NCBI GenBank assembly: GCA_003427395.1
Contig: BFEA01000387.1
Span: 731,107-795,106 of the forward strand
Reading direction: 5' to 3'
DNA length: 64,000 nucleotides
Source of the DNA: Chara braunii
Taxonomy: Eukaryota; Streptophyta; Charophyceae; Charales; Characeae
The notes below the pieces were generated by a model that worked only from the letters and a program-made list of their open reading frames with translations, had not been told where the DNA came from and searched no databases. Positions 1-9,929 of this stretch are shown here, one piece after another; the first letter of the stretch is position 1; each line of letters begins with the position of its first letter. A program made the translations under genes and the position numbers.

Positions 1-65
1 GATACAGAGAAGATTAGCATGGCCCCTGCGCAAGGATGACACGCATAAATTGAGAAATGGTCCAA
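1..65 (+). pseudogene. U6 snRNA retrocopy, 5' end cut by window edge
   Basis: The first 65 bases match the central and 3' part of plant U6 snRNA. They include the ACAGAGA box (GATACAGAGAAGATTAGCATGG begins at base 1), the AGATTAGC region, the internal stem-loop segment CCCCTGCGCAAGGATGACAC and the 3' end GAGAAATGGTCC. U6 is the catalytic-core snRNA of the spliceosome. Instead of a Pol III T-run the sequence passes straight into about 15 A residues, so this is most likely a retroposed pseudogene rather than an active gene. It shares ACACGCATAAAT with the second copy at 9784, where land-plant U6 normally has ACACGCACAAAT. The 5' half lies outside the window. Confidence 0.85.
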
Positions 66-1076
66 AAAAAAAAAAAAAATTGTTAGTAATACTGCCTGTT
101 TGTATAGCAAGGGCTCACAGTGTACCTGCCAGCCTTAAAAGGACAAGAGGACCAGCAGGGCTCTCACTCACATGTAATGCACAAGAGCAATGCCTGCGTA
201 TTTGCCTGCTTGCCTGCCTAAAGGGATACCTGCCAGCCTGCCCTATATAGGGTGCCTTTTCCATCCACGTGCACTGGTCAAGAAAGACTCCAAAAAGTAC
301 TGGCCTGATGAGGTGCGCACACGCCACGCAGCCAACAATTTGAGTAATCCCAAGAGTTCCTAGCAACACGATATCACCCGCCAACAATGAATGTGAAAGA
401 CGGGCAGACCAAACATAGGAGCTTGCTGGAGAAACAGCTCGTGACCCGAAATCCCAACACTAACAGGAAGTACGCATCCAGATGGAGTGACAAAGTTAGA
501 TATGGGTCATTTTGAACCATGTGCGGAGGACCTCAGGGAAACAAATCTGGTTAAACCAATAGGACCACATCAAATGAGGTGGCCATAAACACAAAAACGC
601 AGTGGTGTGAGAACGAGCAGGTCAGCGACATTTGCAAGAGCCACTAGTCAGCTCACAACAAAAGGATGAATGGATCAGAAGGAGCAAAACAAGGAAAGCA
701 AAGTACAGCACCAGACAAAAGGAACTAGCCAAATATAAATCGTTTCGGATCCTCGCAGCTCAGACATCAACATCTCACGTAGCTTTCCTCTCAGTAATTT
801 GTACACCTCAACCATCTGTGCAGTGACTACGGTCAGCAAGATTTGCCCTTCAGGCAATGTACCCCGGTACCCCAAGTTGATCAGCACAAGCAAGTGACAC
901 AGCGACAGAGACGAGACAGAGTGAGAAGGGGGGGAAGAGGGAAAGGGAGGAGGAGGATCAGTGTTGATACTCTCATAAAACAATCTTTCCAGTTCTTAGC
1001 TTAAGTGGTACGTTCAAGTCATGTCAGCGCAAGTGGGTCAACACACTTCAGCACACGAGTGAATGAGTAAGCGAGC

Positions 1077-1079
<3 letters not shown>
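66..1079. other. Stretch without recognised gene
   Basis: After the poly(A) tail of the U6 copy this kilobase shows short overlapping open frames on both strands, none with a recognisable domain or codon-like bias. I see no repeat, RNA gene or element terminus here. Confidence 0.4.
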
Positions 1080-1080
<1 letters not shown>

Positions 1081-1152
<72 letters not shown>

Positions 1153-1265
1153 NGAAAAAGAGAGAGAGAGAAAAGCCACAGAGAGAGAGAGACGGACTGA
1201 AGGAAAAAGAGAGAGAGAGAGAGAGACGGACAGAAGGAAAAGAGAGAGAGAGAGAGAGACAGAGA
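1081..1265. repeat. GA microsatellite with degenerate tail
   Basis: About 70 bp of nearly pure (GA)n is followed by interrupted GA blocks separated by variants of the phrase GACGGACNGAAGGAAAA. One ambiguous base sits at 1153. The long Leu/Ser-rich frames across it are artefacts of the repeat. Confidence 0.95.
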
Positions 1266-4129
1266 CAGAGATGAAAAAGTACCTTTTAAAAGGATCACAG
1301 TACAAGCACTAACCACATGAATTTTCAAGTACATCAGCATCTGTTCCGGAACCTACTACCATGCCCAGCATATGAAGTGGGTGGCACGCATGAGCCCACT
1401 CGGCCCAGACACAAGCCCCCCACTTAGATTCAGGCCTACAAATGGGCTCTCGATGCCTTATATGTCCAACAATTGAGCTGGGGATTGCATGTAGCCTAGC
1501 AGCAGGCTCAAGTGCAAGCCGTCCACTCTAATCGTCAGGAATTTTCTAGGTCGGACGGGTTTGTAGTGGAACTGCTAAGCTGCAATTAGGCCCTTTCACC
1601 AACCATTACATATTCTTATTTTACCATTACGAGTTATAATACGCAACTCCCACATACAAAGACAATTTTTTTATAGCAACTTCTCCACGTCAGCGAAAGC
1701 TTTAGAGTTCTAGAAAATGATGCCACACTACAACTTAGTTTCCAGTCATAACACCTGGATGCAAGCAGACAGAAGCACTAATACCATGCCAAAGATGCCT
1801 CACACCACTAATTTCCCACCTTCAGTAGTTGAACTGACCACCAATGCACACATTTGTGACATCCCACTGGGTCTCGGGAACGCCATAACTGCGCAAGGAC
1901 AGACTTCTGTAGCCACAAGCTACCTTCCAGCAGTTCACATATTCAACAGTTCTGACAGCTGCGACAATACTTTTAGGTTGCAGACAACGGCACAGCAAGG
2001 AATCCTGACCGTGAAAATGTGGCACCCGCAAATTTTATTACGTGGCTAGGCACTATACGATGACTGAAGAGGGATTTTTCCCAAAAGAAATTCATTATCA
2101 AACATTGAAGCACCTGCCCAGTCCAACTACAAACTAGCGTACAACTAGCCTGCAGCTGATACCAAGGGTGCCACAGCTACTCTATCCAGCCCGCCTAGAA
2201 GAAGGCACCAGATCAAAGGTAACACTAGACAGTACGGTGTGCTTCCGAATAAGATTTGGCTGGCGGATTCGTCAAAATCTGGCCTCCAGATCAACCTGAA
2301 GTGTGCTAAGATAAGCTGAACAAGAACAGACATCTCGTGTGGAGCAAAAGGGCAAGAGCTCATGATTTTTATTTCCAGTACGAACGCAAACTGTGAGAGC
2401 ATGGCCTATCAATCCTGCTGTCAGAAAAGTTAACACGGATAAATGGCGTTAAACCACCACTACCTCGGATCTTGTTTTTGCCGAACCTGAATTTCATTGC
2501 GCACCAAGTTTTGCCGAGCCTGCGTCCCATTCTTATTTCTAGACTGGTACTTACCGCCGTTACATCCCAAATAGAACAGAACCAAGAAAAAAAAGAGGAT
2601 AAAAAAAGAAACTTCCCTACACATGCAATAGCCATCAGACACATTCTATGAGGTACTTGTGAGACTGTGCCCTCAGTACGGGTATCTGTCCTATGAAAAA
2701 CGAATGAAGGACAAATAAAAGACCTTCCCTTACGCTGCTATTGCGGTCCAATACAGGATGCTACAGTGCAGGCGTGAGTACGACGTGAGTGAGGCAGTTG
2801 GCTTCCCCCTGTGGAATCCGCCCTGCCTCGCAGGCAGAAAACCAACAACAAACGAGAAGAAGGAAAACAAAAACCAAAACATAAGCAATCACGTCCCCAC
2901 ATGCTGGCCAGATACATTCCTCAGAGCACCTCACAGCACTGGTGTGACTTCCACCTGGTGAGGGCCTTCCCCCAGTCTCTGGTTCCGAAGTTCTCAGTTT
3001 TTTTTTGGTTTGCGGGACCGCGGGGTCCCAATCTTTTTTTTTTTTTTCCTTTCCTACCGACCTACGCATGGAGGAGGAACTCAAACCACAGGACTCAGGA
3101 CCCCTCAAGAGACTGAAACATAGACTCCACGCAATCAGGGCACAAGCCGCTCCAACAGGCGTGCAGGTACAAGCAGGCTTAAAAAGACTACACATGGTAA
3201 GCAACGGCGGCTCAGCTTCGATAGGAGCTCTGCCACGGGTTCGATATATATTGATGGTGAAGGACCCGCTACCTCTTTTTCTTTTTTTGGGGGGACAAAA
3301 ACTCCAATCTATTCCTGGGGAGCAGCACGTGCTGGGAACCGGGCCCAGCGTCCCATATAGAGTTACACAAGTCATTTGAGATTACCCGGCTTCGGCTGGG
3401 AATCAATCTGAGGACTCTCAAATTCGGGACAAACACTTGAATTGCTTTCCACTATAGGTCCCCTTGGTAGCAAGACCACCCACAGTGGAATTCCCGTAGC
3501 TCTCACCACGGTCAAGCACAAACCGTCGATTTTAAATTGCTCCCTCGTTTTCAATCAACAGTGGCCAGAAACTCTATTCGATTTGTTGAGTTTACGGGAC
3601 GTAATGGCTTTCCTGTCCTCATTATCCTTTCCCCTAATCTGCATATGCCCAATGCTATGGTTGCATGCTTATCCACCCAGCCATTGCTGACAAATCCTGC
3701 ATCCGCTGCATCCCAGACGAGTTTGTGGCTCAATTGTTGATCAATAACCCGTATAGTCCTGGACAAAAGATTAACTAAACGATTTAATGAGGGTCAACTG
3801 GAGAAGCTTGATAGAGAAGGCTTGCACCTTCTCCCCCTATCCTCGTTTGTAGAAAAACAACCGCAAAGCTTGTCTCGCATTGCGATTCCGCCCTTGGAAA
3901 CTGCTGAATGCTTCATCGCAGTCGAGAGCAAGCCTCCCAACGAAAAGAAGATCACCTCTCAACTTATTCAATCCAATTTGCTGGCCCTTGGCTGTCCTCT
4001 ACCCCAGCTCAGGAAGAATTTGCTCCTTCCTTGTACGGGTACGATCTCCTTCGCTAGGTGGAACCTGCCAGGCCTTGGAGATACGAAGGCAAACACAACA
4101 AGGCCCAGTAAAAATCCTGGCTACACGAT
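1266..4129. other. Stretch without recognised gene
   Basis: Mixed-composition DNA with several open frames up to about 200 codons (the longest on the minus strand at 2761-3375), none showing a known domain or conserved motif. Frames from 3822 to 4169 precede the LINE endonuclease remnant and could be its decayed 5' region, but I cannot show that. There are homopolymer A/T tracts near 2590, 3000-3050 and 3280. Confidence 0.4.
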
Positions 4130-5430
4130 AATAATGTCCAAATTGTCTGCCTCCGAGAAACCGAACTAAGTGAAGATAAATGTGCCGGGTGCTTGGTGGG
4201 ACGGACCCAAGATCTGGTCCCCGACATAGGGTTCAAGGCGAGTAGTCGCCATTCTTATCCACCGGTCCTTAGACATGGAGATAATTGATTATTACGCTGG
4301 CAACAACCTCTAGGGTAGACGGGCATGCGTGAAGCTAATTATAGAACATCGTGAATGGGTAGTCGTAAGTGTATTTATGCTCCTACTGATAATCGTGACC
4401 AGGCAGACCCTGCGTATTTATGCTCCTACTGATTATCATGACCGGGAAGAATTTTTCAACGAATTGGCATTGAATATCCCAAGTGTGATCAGACTATTGT
4501 CACAGGCGATCGGAACTTTCCCTCAAGATTCCTCTCAATCACAGATATCCGAACCCTGCGTATTTATGCTCCTACTGATTATCATGACCGGGAAGAATTT
4601 TTCAANGAATTGGCATTGAATATCCCAAGTGTGATCAGACTATTGTCACAGGCGATCGGAACTTTCCCTCAAGATTCCTCTCAATCACAGATATCCTAAG
4701 CTCCCTCAAAACAGAGAGGCTCTGTTGTTGATGATGTCTACACTCAACTCGATTGACCCACACTGATGACAATCCATTTACGTGGTTCTCAAACAACAGG
4801 CAGCGCTCACCGCATTGGGTATGCAGAGTGCCAAATGTGTCTGAGCACCCAGTCTCCAATATTGTACGGGGACAGGAGAGACCCAGATAGACATCTGAGT
4901 GGTATGAAGTTCAGACTAAGAAATCCGAGCTGTGTTTGGAACAGCATACCAAAGGAATTGCAGTTTACGATCGCATGACAAAAGAGTCATTTCAATGGCT
5001 CCCCCCCCTACGGTCGCCTACCCCTATGTGTGAATCGTCCCATCCTTCTTTCATTGCAGATGCTCCCAAAGCCGAAGAACTAACAGATCTCTGTGAATAC
5101 GCTGGCTTCGTATTATCAACATATTCTCACCTCCTGGCTACAAGGAGCAAATGCAACAGACAGCCTTCATCTGGAGAACAACCATTGGATGAACACAAAC
5201 ATCGCGCTTGCCTAAGGAAGGCACACCTGATCCGCACCGACCTATCACAGGAGTGGAAGCTCTAGAAGCCCTGACGGCCATGGCAGAGGGCAAAGCCCCA
5301 GGGGAAGATGGCCTGCCAACTGAGGTTTATCTAGCTACCCGGGATGTCATAATTGAACACCTGGTTGAAATTTATCGTAATGTATTAACTGTTGGAAACC
5401 TATCTTTTTCCATTCCTTTGAGAATGGAGC
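4130..5430 (+). pseudogene. Decayed LINE ORF2: endonuclease to RT linker
   Basis: This is a remnant of a non-LTR retrotransposon ORF2, the polyprotein carrying the endonuclease that nicks target DNA and the reverse transcriptase. An APE-type endonuclease start is readable at 4130-4270 (NNVQIVCLRETELSEDKC, compare the family pattern QxxxLQETxL). It is followed after a stop by the endonuclease segment IYAPTDYHDREEFFNEL around 4410-4470. A linker segment at 5222-5330 reads ITGVEALEALTAMAEGKAPG followed by EDGLPTEVY, the usual KxPGxDGxPxExY motif just before the RT. The reading frame shifts several times and stops interrupt it. The RT palm itself is absent, because the LINE signal ends near 5430. 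It is therefore inactive, with the 3' half lost. The plus-strand order and these motifs make the LINE call secure; the clade is not determined. Confidence 0.8.
4371..4697 (+). repeat. Tandem duplication, 146-bp unit, inside LINE endonuclease
   Basis: A 146-bp unit starting CCCTGCGTATTTATGC at 4408 is repeated almost exactly at 4554-4697. A 30-bp partial third copy of its beginning lies at 4371-4400. The unit carries the endonuclease motif IYAPTDYHDREEFFNEL twice. The two full copies differ at almost no positions (one ambiguous base at 4606), so the duplication is recent or is an assembly artefact. Confidence 0.9.
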
Positions 5431-5614
5431 CAGCCCTTACATGCTATTGTATGCGACAGGACATGAACTCATGATTTGCTCATCATTAGCTGCACGTGTG
5501 AACCATTCACAGCCGCAAGACGGGGAGCGGTTGGAGTATTGCGGTTGGAGTATTGTCGTAACGCAACAGATGTTGATCATGGACTCCTCTTACAACTCTT
5601 CTCCAATTCCCCAC

Positions 5615-5707
5615 ATTCGACATAGCGACAGAGTAGTGGACCAAGGCCCTACGACTACAAGAACAATGGAGGAGCGGGGAAAGCTTGCTCTTCCCCCCCA
5701 AAAAATT
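5615..5707. repeat. 93-bp repeat, copy 1 of 3
   Basis: The segment from GACATAGCGACAGAGTAGTG to the C-run plus A-run recurs at 6184-6240 (partial) and 6241-6333. The shared core reads ACAAGAACAAYGGAGGAGCG, then GGAAAAGCTTGYTCTTCCCCC and an A-run. Function unknown. Confidence 0.85.
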
Positions 5708-5720
5708 CAATTCTGCCGCC

Positions 5721-5817
5721 TAGGACCCGACGTTTGGCCGAAAGCTTTTTCTTCTGCCATGCGTCTCGACCAAGACCCCTGAGTGCCAGAAGCGGCCGGC
5801 CGAGACGTCGGGTCCTA
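5721..5817. mobile_element. 97-bp MITE with GCCGCC target duplication
   Basis: Terminal inverted repeats TAGGACCCGACG and CGTCGGGTCCTA bound a 97-bp element with no coding capacity. The repeat extends inward imperfectly through TTTGGCCG and CGGCCGAG. GCCGCC is present directly on both sides (5715-5720 and 5818-5823), consistent with a 6-bp target-site duplication. The superfamily is not determined. Confidence 0.7.
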
Positions 5818-5871
5818 GCCGCCAGCTTCATTGAAAATTTTAAGAAAGTCGCATTTGGGATTTATATCTGC

Positions 5872-6151
5872 GTGATGGTCCGCTACTCTTTTCTCCATCN
5901 TTCTCGTTGCATGGTCCTTCCTTACTGTCTTACTCGGCATTCTCTGTGTCTGATACTGTCTTTGGCTGTCTTTCTCGTTATTTTCTGTGGTCCTCCACTT
6001 TGGCTGTCTCTGCATGATGGTCTGCTACTCTTTTCTCCGTCNTTCTCGTTGCATGGTCCTTCCTTACTGTCTTACTCGGCATTCTCTGAGTCTGATACTC
6101 TCTTTGGCTGTCTTTCTCGTTATTTTCTGTGGTCCTCCACTGTGGCTGTCC
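5872..6151 (+). repeat. Tandem duplication, 140-bp unit
   Basis: Two adjacent copies (5872-6011 and 6012-6151) share TGATGGTCYGCTACTCTTTT and continue through TTCTGTGGTCCTCCACTKTGG with a handful of differences. Each copy carries one ambiguous base at the equivalent position (5900 and 6042). The unit is pyrimidine-rich and I see no coding function. Confidence 0.9.
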
Positions 6152-6183
6152 TTCGCTGTTCGACGTCGGTACAGATGCTGTCA

Positions 6184-6333
6184 CACGACCTACAAGAACA
6201 ATGGAGGAGCGGGAAAAGCTTGTTCTTCCCCCAAAAAATTGGACATAGCGACAGAGTAGTGGACCGAGGCCCTACGACCTACAAGAACAACGGAGGAGCG
6301 GGAAAAGCTTGTTCTTCCCCCAAAAATTTGATC
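6184..6333. repeat. 93-bp repeat, copies 2 (partial) and 3
   Basis: These are two further copies of the repeat at 5615-5707, in direct tandem: a truncated copy at 6184-6240 and a full one at 6241-6333. Together with the 140-bp duplication between copies 1 and 2, this suggests local segmental duplication around 5.6-6.3 kb. Confidence 0.85.
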
Positions 6334-6361
6334 ACGACATCATCACGTTGTTGTTGTCTAC

Positions 6362-6952
6362 GAAAATTGCATCTGTACCCCACTTGAATGGGAATACCCG
6401 CTATATCCAGCCCCAGGACCAACTTGCACCTATACCGAGAAATCAGCCTGCGGAAATTATTTGCATGCCCAGGACTGAGATGGGCCCAGGTTGGTACCGC
6501 AAAATTGCAGTTATAACCAAACTCTATCGGAATGCAAATAGTATGGACATACCCACGCAAAACTATGCCCATATCCGGGACTGAGGTGGACCGGTCTAAT
6601 TCTTCATATACCCTGCTACTGGATGGCTGAAATTATGCTCATACCCACGAGCCGTTGGGCCACAATGGTCACGTGGTGAGCATGAGCATAATTTTGTGGT
6701 CCACCATCCAAGGCCTGCCCCTGGGTGTGGGTTCACCCACAATTTTGCCAGCCCGTTCCTGGGAATTACCGGAATTTCATGGTCCGCAACCGAGGGCCTG
6801 CAGGACTGGGCATGCCTACAATTTCGCACAGGGGAAAAGTTGGGTACTATGCCAAGTTGAACGGGGCCCGGGTATAGATACAACTTAGGCACTGGGACTG
6901 GGTATACAGCCGGTATTCCCATTTTTCAGTGGGGTACAGATGCAATTTTCCC
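6362..6952. mobile_element. About 590-bp foldback/MULE-like MITE
   Basis: The left end reads GAAAATTGCATCTGTACCCC and continues with ACTTGAATGGGAATACCCG. The right end is its inverted counterpart (CGGTATTCCCATTTTTCAGT, then GGGGTACAGATGCAATTTTC). The inverted repeat extends 60 bp or more. The interior holds further inverted phrases, for example ATTATGCTCA near 6630 and TGAGCATAAT near 6685, and many CAATTTTG/CAAAATTG words. There is no coding capacity. The GGAAAATTGC-type end resembles plant Mutator-like termini. I could not find a clear target duplication. Confidence 0.65.
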
Positions 6953-7556
6953 TTCTTTGTTTTTTTTCCAAGGCTAATTCTTTCAGATGTCGACTGTATT
7001 TTCAGCTAGAACATGAAAATATGCGGTCGCCATCTTCCGGTCCTTCCAACTCGTTTTTTTTTATATTTTTCTCTCAATCTTCTTTGTATATATTTTCCTC
7101 ATCTATCTCAGCCTCTCGCTACTCTATGTATAGTACAGGGGAACTCCAACCAAACCTGGAACTCTCTCCACAGCAGTGGTGCGAGACCAAGGCTTGCATC
7201 AGCCCTCATCACGATGATGAGGGGTGATCAGGCAGGCACTGCCGACGGGGGAAACCGGCGATGCTAGTGCCGAGCATCTTTGGCCAGTCACTTGCACCTC
7301 CCCCAACCCCCCTCCAACCCCACATTAACGGTGTCTAATGGCCAATACCATTGCTGCATAGCAACCAACAATATTTTACTTGGCCAAGGTCCTGCCACTG
7401 CTGGCTTGGAGAGCCAACGGGTTATCTCTAGCTGGTAGAACACCAAGCGTGCCCAGGCACGTTCAGTGGTGGAGCGACCGTCCTTTCACACTTCGTGGGT
7501 AGTGGAGCAATGCCCTTGTCTACACTCCCAAGGGCGAGGTCCCACAAGCAAAGAGT
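6953..7556. other. Stretch without recognised gene
   Basis: Contains a short perfect hairpin near 7206 (CCCTCATC-ACGAT-GATGAGGG) and otherwise unremarkable sequence. No domain is recognisable in any frame. Confidence 0.4.
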
Positions 7557-7658
7557 ATCGGACTGAGCGCCTGAATCTAGATTCGTTCTACGCAGGAATG
7601 CAGAAAAGCAGATCCCACCTGTCCACAAACACGTCCAGATTCAGGCGCCAAGTCCGAT
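7557..7658. mobile_element. About 102-bp MITE
   Basis: The left end ATCGGACTGAGCGCCTGAAT and the right end GATTCAGGCGCCAAGTCCGAT are inverted repeats over about 25 bp with three mismatches. A related right half (TCCACAAACACGCTCCGATT, then CAGGCATGAAATCCGA) lies at about 17870-17909 inside the hAT element. The family is therefore present at least twice in the window. No target duplication was found. Confidence 0.65.
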
Positions 7659-7781
7659 CCTCATCAAAAAATCCAGCACCCCTCGCCGCAATCGCAGACC
7701 TTCCGAGCAACAGCAGTTTCACGCGGACGTTCCAGCAGCTCCGCCACTACCGTCCCGCTCGTCCCACAGCACCACCACAGG

Positions 7782-7972
7782 CTACCTTCTTCCCCCGAAT
7801 AGTACGCATGGTCATATTGTTGTATCCCCACATACAGCTATCAATGACCGTGCGTTGCATTCGGGTTAAGACGACAGCAATTCCACCGATCACCGCCATC
7901 TTATACAGCTATAATGACCATGCGTTGTATTCGGGCTAAGACGACAGCAATTCCACCGATCACCGCCATCTT
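7782..7972. mobile_element. CTACCGTCTTC-family MITE, copy 1, with 71-bp tandem duplication
   Basis: The element at 7782-7878 has ends CTACCTTCTTCCCCCGAATA and TGCGTTGCATTCGGGTTAAGA, imperfect inverted repeats shared with the copies at 8288, 11638 and 12705. Its right half plus flank (7832-7902) is repeated almost exactly at 7903-7972 as a 71-bp tandem duplication. Confidence 0.65.
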
Positions 7973-8072
7973 GTCGGAAGCCCAACCAGCGGTCCCAACG
8001 GAGGTCCCAGAGGTCCCACTACCGTTCATCCCAGATCAGTTCCAACCAGCAATACCACACGCACACGCTGGC

Positions 8073-8105
8073 TACCGTCTTCCACCCCGAACACAGCGCA
8101 CCCTG
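8073..8105. mobile_element. CTACCGTCTTC-family MITE, left-end remnant
   Basis: The phrase GCTACCGTCTTCCACCCCGA followed by ACACAGCGCACCCTGATCATG matches the left end of the family seen at 8288 and 11638. I cannot find the matching right end, so this is a remnant. Confidence 0.5.
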
Positions 8106-8287
8106 ATCATGGATGTATACAAGCTATCTTGCTGGTCCGATTCAGACGACGTAGCATGACCACAACGTCCTGCCCGCAGTCCAACCTCCAATCCAATCAG
8201 CAGTCCCACAAGAAGTCCCACCAGTCCCACCAGGCACAACACCGTCCTACTATACGTGGCCTTACGAATCGTATGAGATCTGCCCCA

Positions 8288-8398
8288 CTACCGTCCTCCC
8301 CCGAACATAACGCACCCTGAAAATGAACGTATACAAGCTATGTTTCCGACCCGATACAGGCAAAATGGGTGTGCGTTGTGTTCGGGGGAAGACGATAG
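8288..8398. mobile_element. CTACCGTCTTC-family MITE, copy 3
   Basis: About 111 bp with ends CTACCGTCCTCCCCCGAACA and TGTTCGGGGGAAGACGATAG, inverted repeats of about 30 bp. It is non-coding. The internal phrase GTATACAAGCTAT is shared with the remnant at 8073. Confidence 0.75.
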
Positions 8399-8820
8399 CG
8401 GTTCCCAGAACACTCGCAGTAACTGGCTAGCAGTTACGTCTCATCTCAGGAAACACACACGAAGCTCCATCTGAGTCCATCAGAAATAGCGTCAGACGTC
8501 CCAGCAAGAGTCTTACCCGAAGTCCTGCCGGAAGTCCTCTCACTGAAAAAAAAAAAAAAAAAGCCTTCCTCCACGACTTCCACCAGACACCTCTCCCGCC
8601 TACTACTTCCACCAGACACAGCACTCTCTCTAGATCCCCGCAGGCACGTTTCCCCTCTCGCAAAAGGTCCCCCATCCATCCCCATCACCATCCACCACCT
8701 GTCGCACTCCTGTCAATAGAGTACCACTGGTGGGCCAAGCAAATGGAACCCGCAGTCCTAACATCTAGCCTGCCAATAGATTCCCATCAGCGGCTCCAAG
8801 TGAATGGAGAAAAAAAGAAA
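8399..8820. other. Stretch without recognised gene
   Basis: No gene seen. Contains an A-run of 18 at 8545-8562 and proline/serine-like low-complexity frames without a domain. Confidence 0.4.
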
Positions 8821-9156
8821 GGGATAATTCGCAAAATTAACGCCAAAAAGTCGGGACATATGCCAAAATGCCCCTGAAAGATGGGTGTAGGGTTGGAAAG
8901 CCCTTTTGGGCCGAAATATTTGTGTTATGCCCCTGTCAGGCGGGTGTGAAAATTTGCGATCTGGACCTCGACGTTTGGCCTTTTCCAATCGAGCCTTGAA
9001 AAAGTTGGCCAGTACTGGGGCATTTTGCAAAGTTGGACGGTACCCTGTAGAGGTATATTGCAAAGATGGGGCGTAGGGGCATTCCGCTCTACCCACATCT
9101 TCCAGGGGCATTTTGGCACACATCTCAACTTATGGCGGTATTTTGCAAATTATCCC
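8821..9156. mobile_element. 336-bp Mutator-like MITE
   Basis: The left end GGGATAATTCGCAAAATTAA and the right end TTTTGCAAATTATCCC form inverted repeats that continue inward for about 75 bp, including GCCAAAATGCCCCTG-AAGATG on both arms. The flanks AAAAAGAAA (8812-8820) and AAGAAGAAA (9157-9165) match at 8 of 9 positions, consistent with the 9-bp target duplication of Mutator-like elements, though the flank is low-complexity. There is no coding capacity; internal open frames are shadows of the inverted repeats. Confidence 0.8.
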
Positions 9157-9399
9157 AAGAAGAAACGAACACCAGCTCGTCTCTGGCTCGCCACCAAATA
9201 TCCAGACTCTCACCTTGAGTACCAACAGTCCCACTACGGGCTGACCCAGCCCACCCGGGGTGCGGCCATCCTGCCAGCAGTGCCCATCCAGACCCCACCC
9301 TAAGCTCTACCATTCCCACTACCGGCTGACTCAGCACGCCCCACTACCTGTAATCCCATCCATAGTCCCTTTGAACGCCCAAAAAACAGGCAAAATCCC

Positions 9400-9710
9400 G
9401 CTACACCATATTTCGGGCTGTGGTGGGTAGGAGCGGGGAACGTTCCCGCTCTGATACCGCCAGAATGAGGACGAAGGGTTGAGGGTGGAGGACATGGAGA
9501 TGGAGATGGAAGGGACAGCGCCGCTCAACACGCCCGTACTCCAACATGTGCAGAACGAAGAATGAATAGAAAACAGACAACAGCTGGGGTATACCCCCAG
9601 CGGACCCACTGGACGGGCCTGGTGCCTGGTACCGACAGTGGTACCGGCCAGGCCTGGCCAGGACTGACTGGAACAGCACACGGCCTGCGCCCCAGCAGAA
9701 GTCCCACCAG
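9400..9710 (+). repeat. Dispersed repeat R, diverged copy 1
   Basis: A diverged copy of the repeat at 14670-15004 and 26005-26335. Shared landmarks are ATGGAGATGGAAGGGACAGCG, AAAACAGACAACAGCTGGGG, TATACCCCCAGCGGAC, GGTACCGACAGTGGTACC and GAACAGCACACGGCCTG. The class of the repeat is unknown. Confidence 0.75.
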
Positions 9711-9770
9711 CAGCCCTACCAGTCCACCTTACTCGTGTCAATCCAGCGGTCACTCCCACCACTCGTTCCG

Positions 9771-9784
9771 AAATCCACCCCCTG
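9771..9784 (+). repeat. Target-site duplication, left, of U6 retrocopy
   Basis: AAATCCACCCCCTG immediately precedes the U6 copy and recurs with one mismatch (AAATCCAACCCCTG) at 9916-9929 after the A-rich tail. That is 13 of 14 identical, as expected for LINE-driven retroposition. Confidence 0.8.
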
Positions 9785-9881
9785 TCCTTCGGGACATCCG
9801 TTAAAATTGGAGCGATACAGAGAAGATTAGCATGGCCCCTGCGCAAGGATGACACGCATAAATCGAGAAATGGTCCAAATT
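9784..9881 (+). pseudogene. Full-length U6 snRNA retrocopy
   Basis: The sequence covers U6 from its 5' hairpin (GTCC-TTCG-GGAC, then ATCCGTTAAAATTGG) through ACAGAGAAGATTAGCATGG and the internal stem-loop region to GAGAAATGGTCCAAATT. Functional U6 pairs with the 5' splice site and U4/U2 in the spliceosome. Here the usual Pol III T-run terminator is missing and an A-rich tail (9882-9915, A with scattered T) follows. Target duplications flank the whole insertion, and no upstream sequence element or TATA box is visible at the usual distance. I therefore call it a processed retrocopy. Few changes from plant U6 are visible: a one-pair shorter 5' stem, AGCG for AACG, and CATAAAT for CACAAAT. The source gene may carry some of these variants, because CATAAAT is also in the copy at 1-65. 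Confidence 0.9.
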
Positions 9882-9915
9882 AAAAAAAAAATAAAAAAAA
9901 TAAATAAATAAAAAT

Positions 9916-9929
9916 AAATCCAACCCCTG
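9916..9929 (+). repeat. Target-site duplication, right, of U6 retrocopy
   Basis: AAATCCAACCCCTG directly follows the A-rich tail of the U6 retrocopy and matches 9771-9784 at 13 of 14 positions. Confidence 0.8.

Noticed and set aside
1038-1340. Ser/Leu-rich open frames on the minus strand
   Set aside because: They are translations of a GA/CT microsatellite with an ambiguous base. No real coding signal.
2761-3375. 204-codon minus-strand open frame
   Set aside because: No recognisable domain, low-complexity segments from homopolymers, and no supporting start context. Most likely chance.
9784-9881. Functional U6 gene
   Set aside because: No T-run terminator, an A-rich tail and a 14-bp target duplication indicate a retrocopy.
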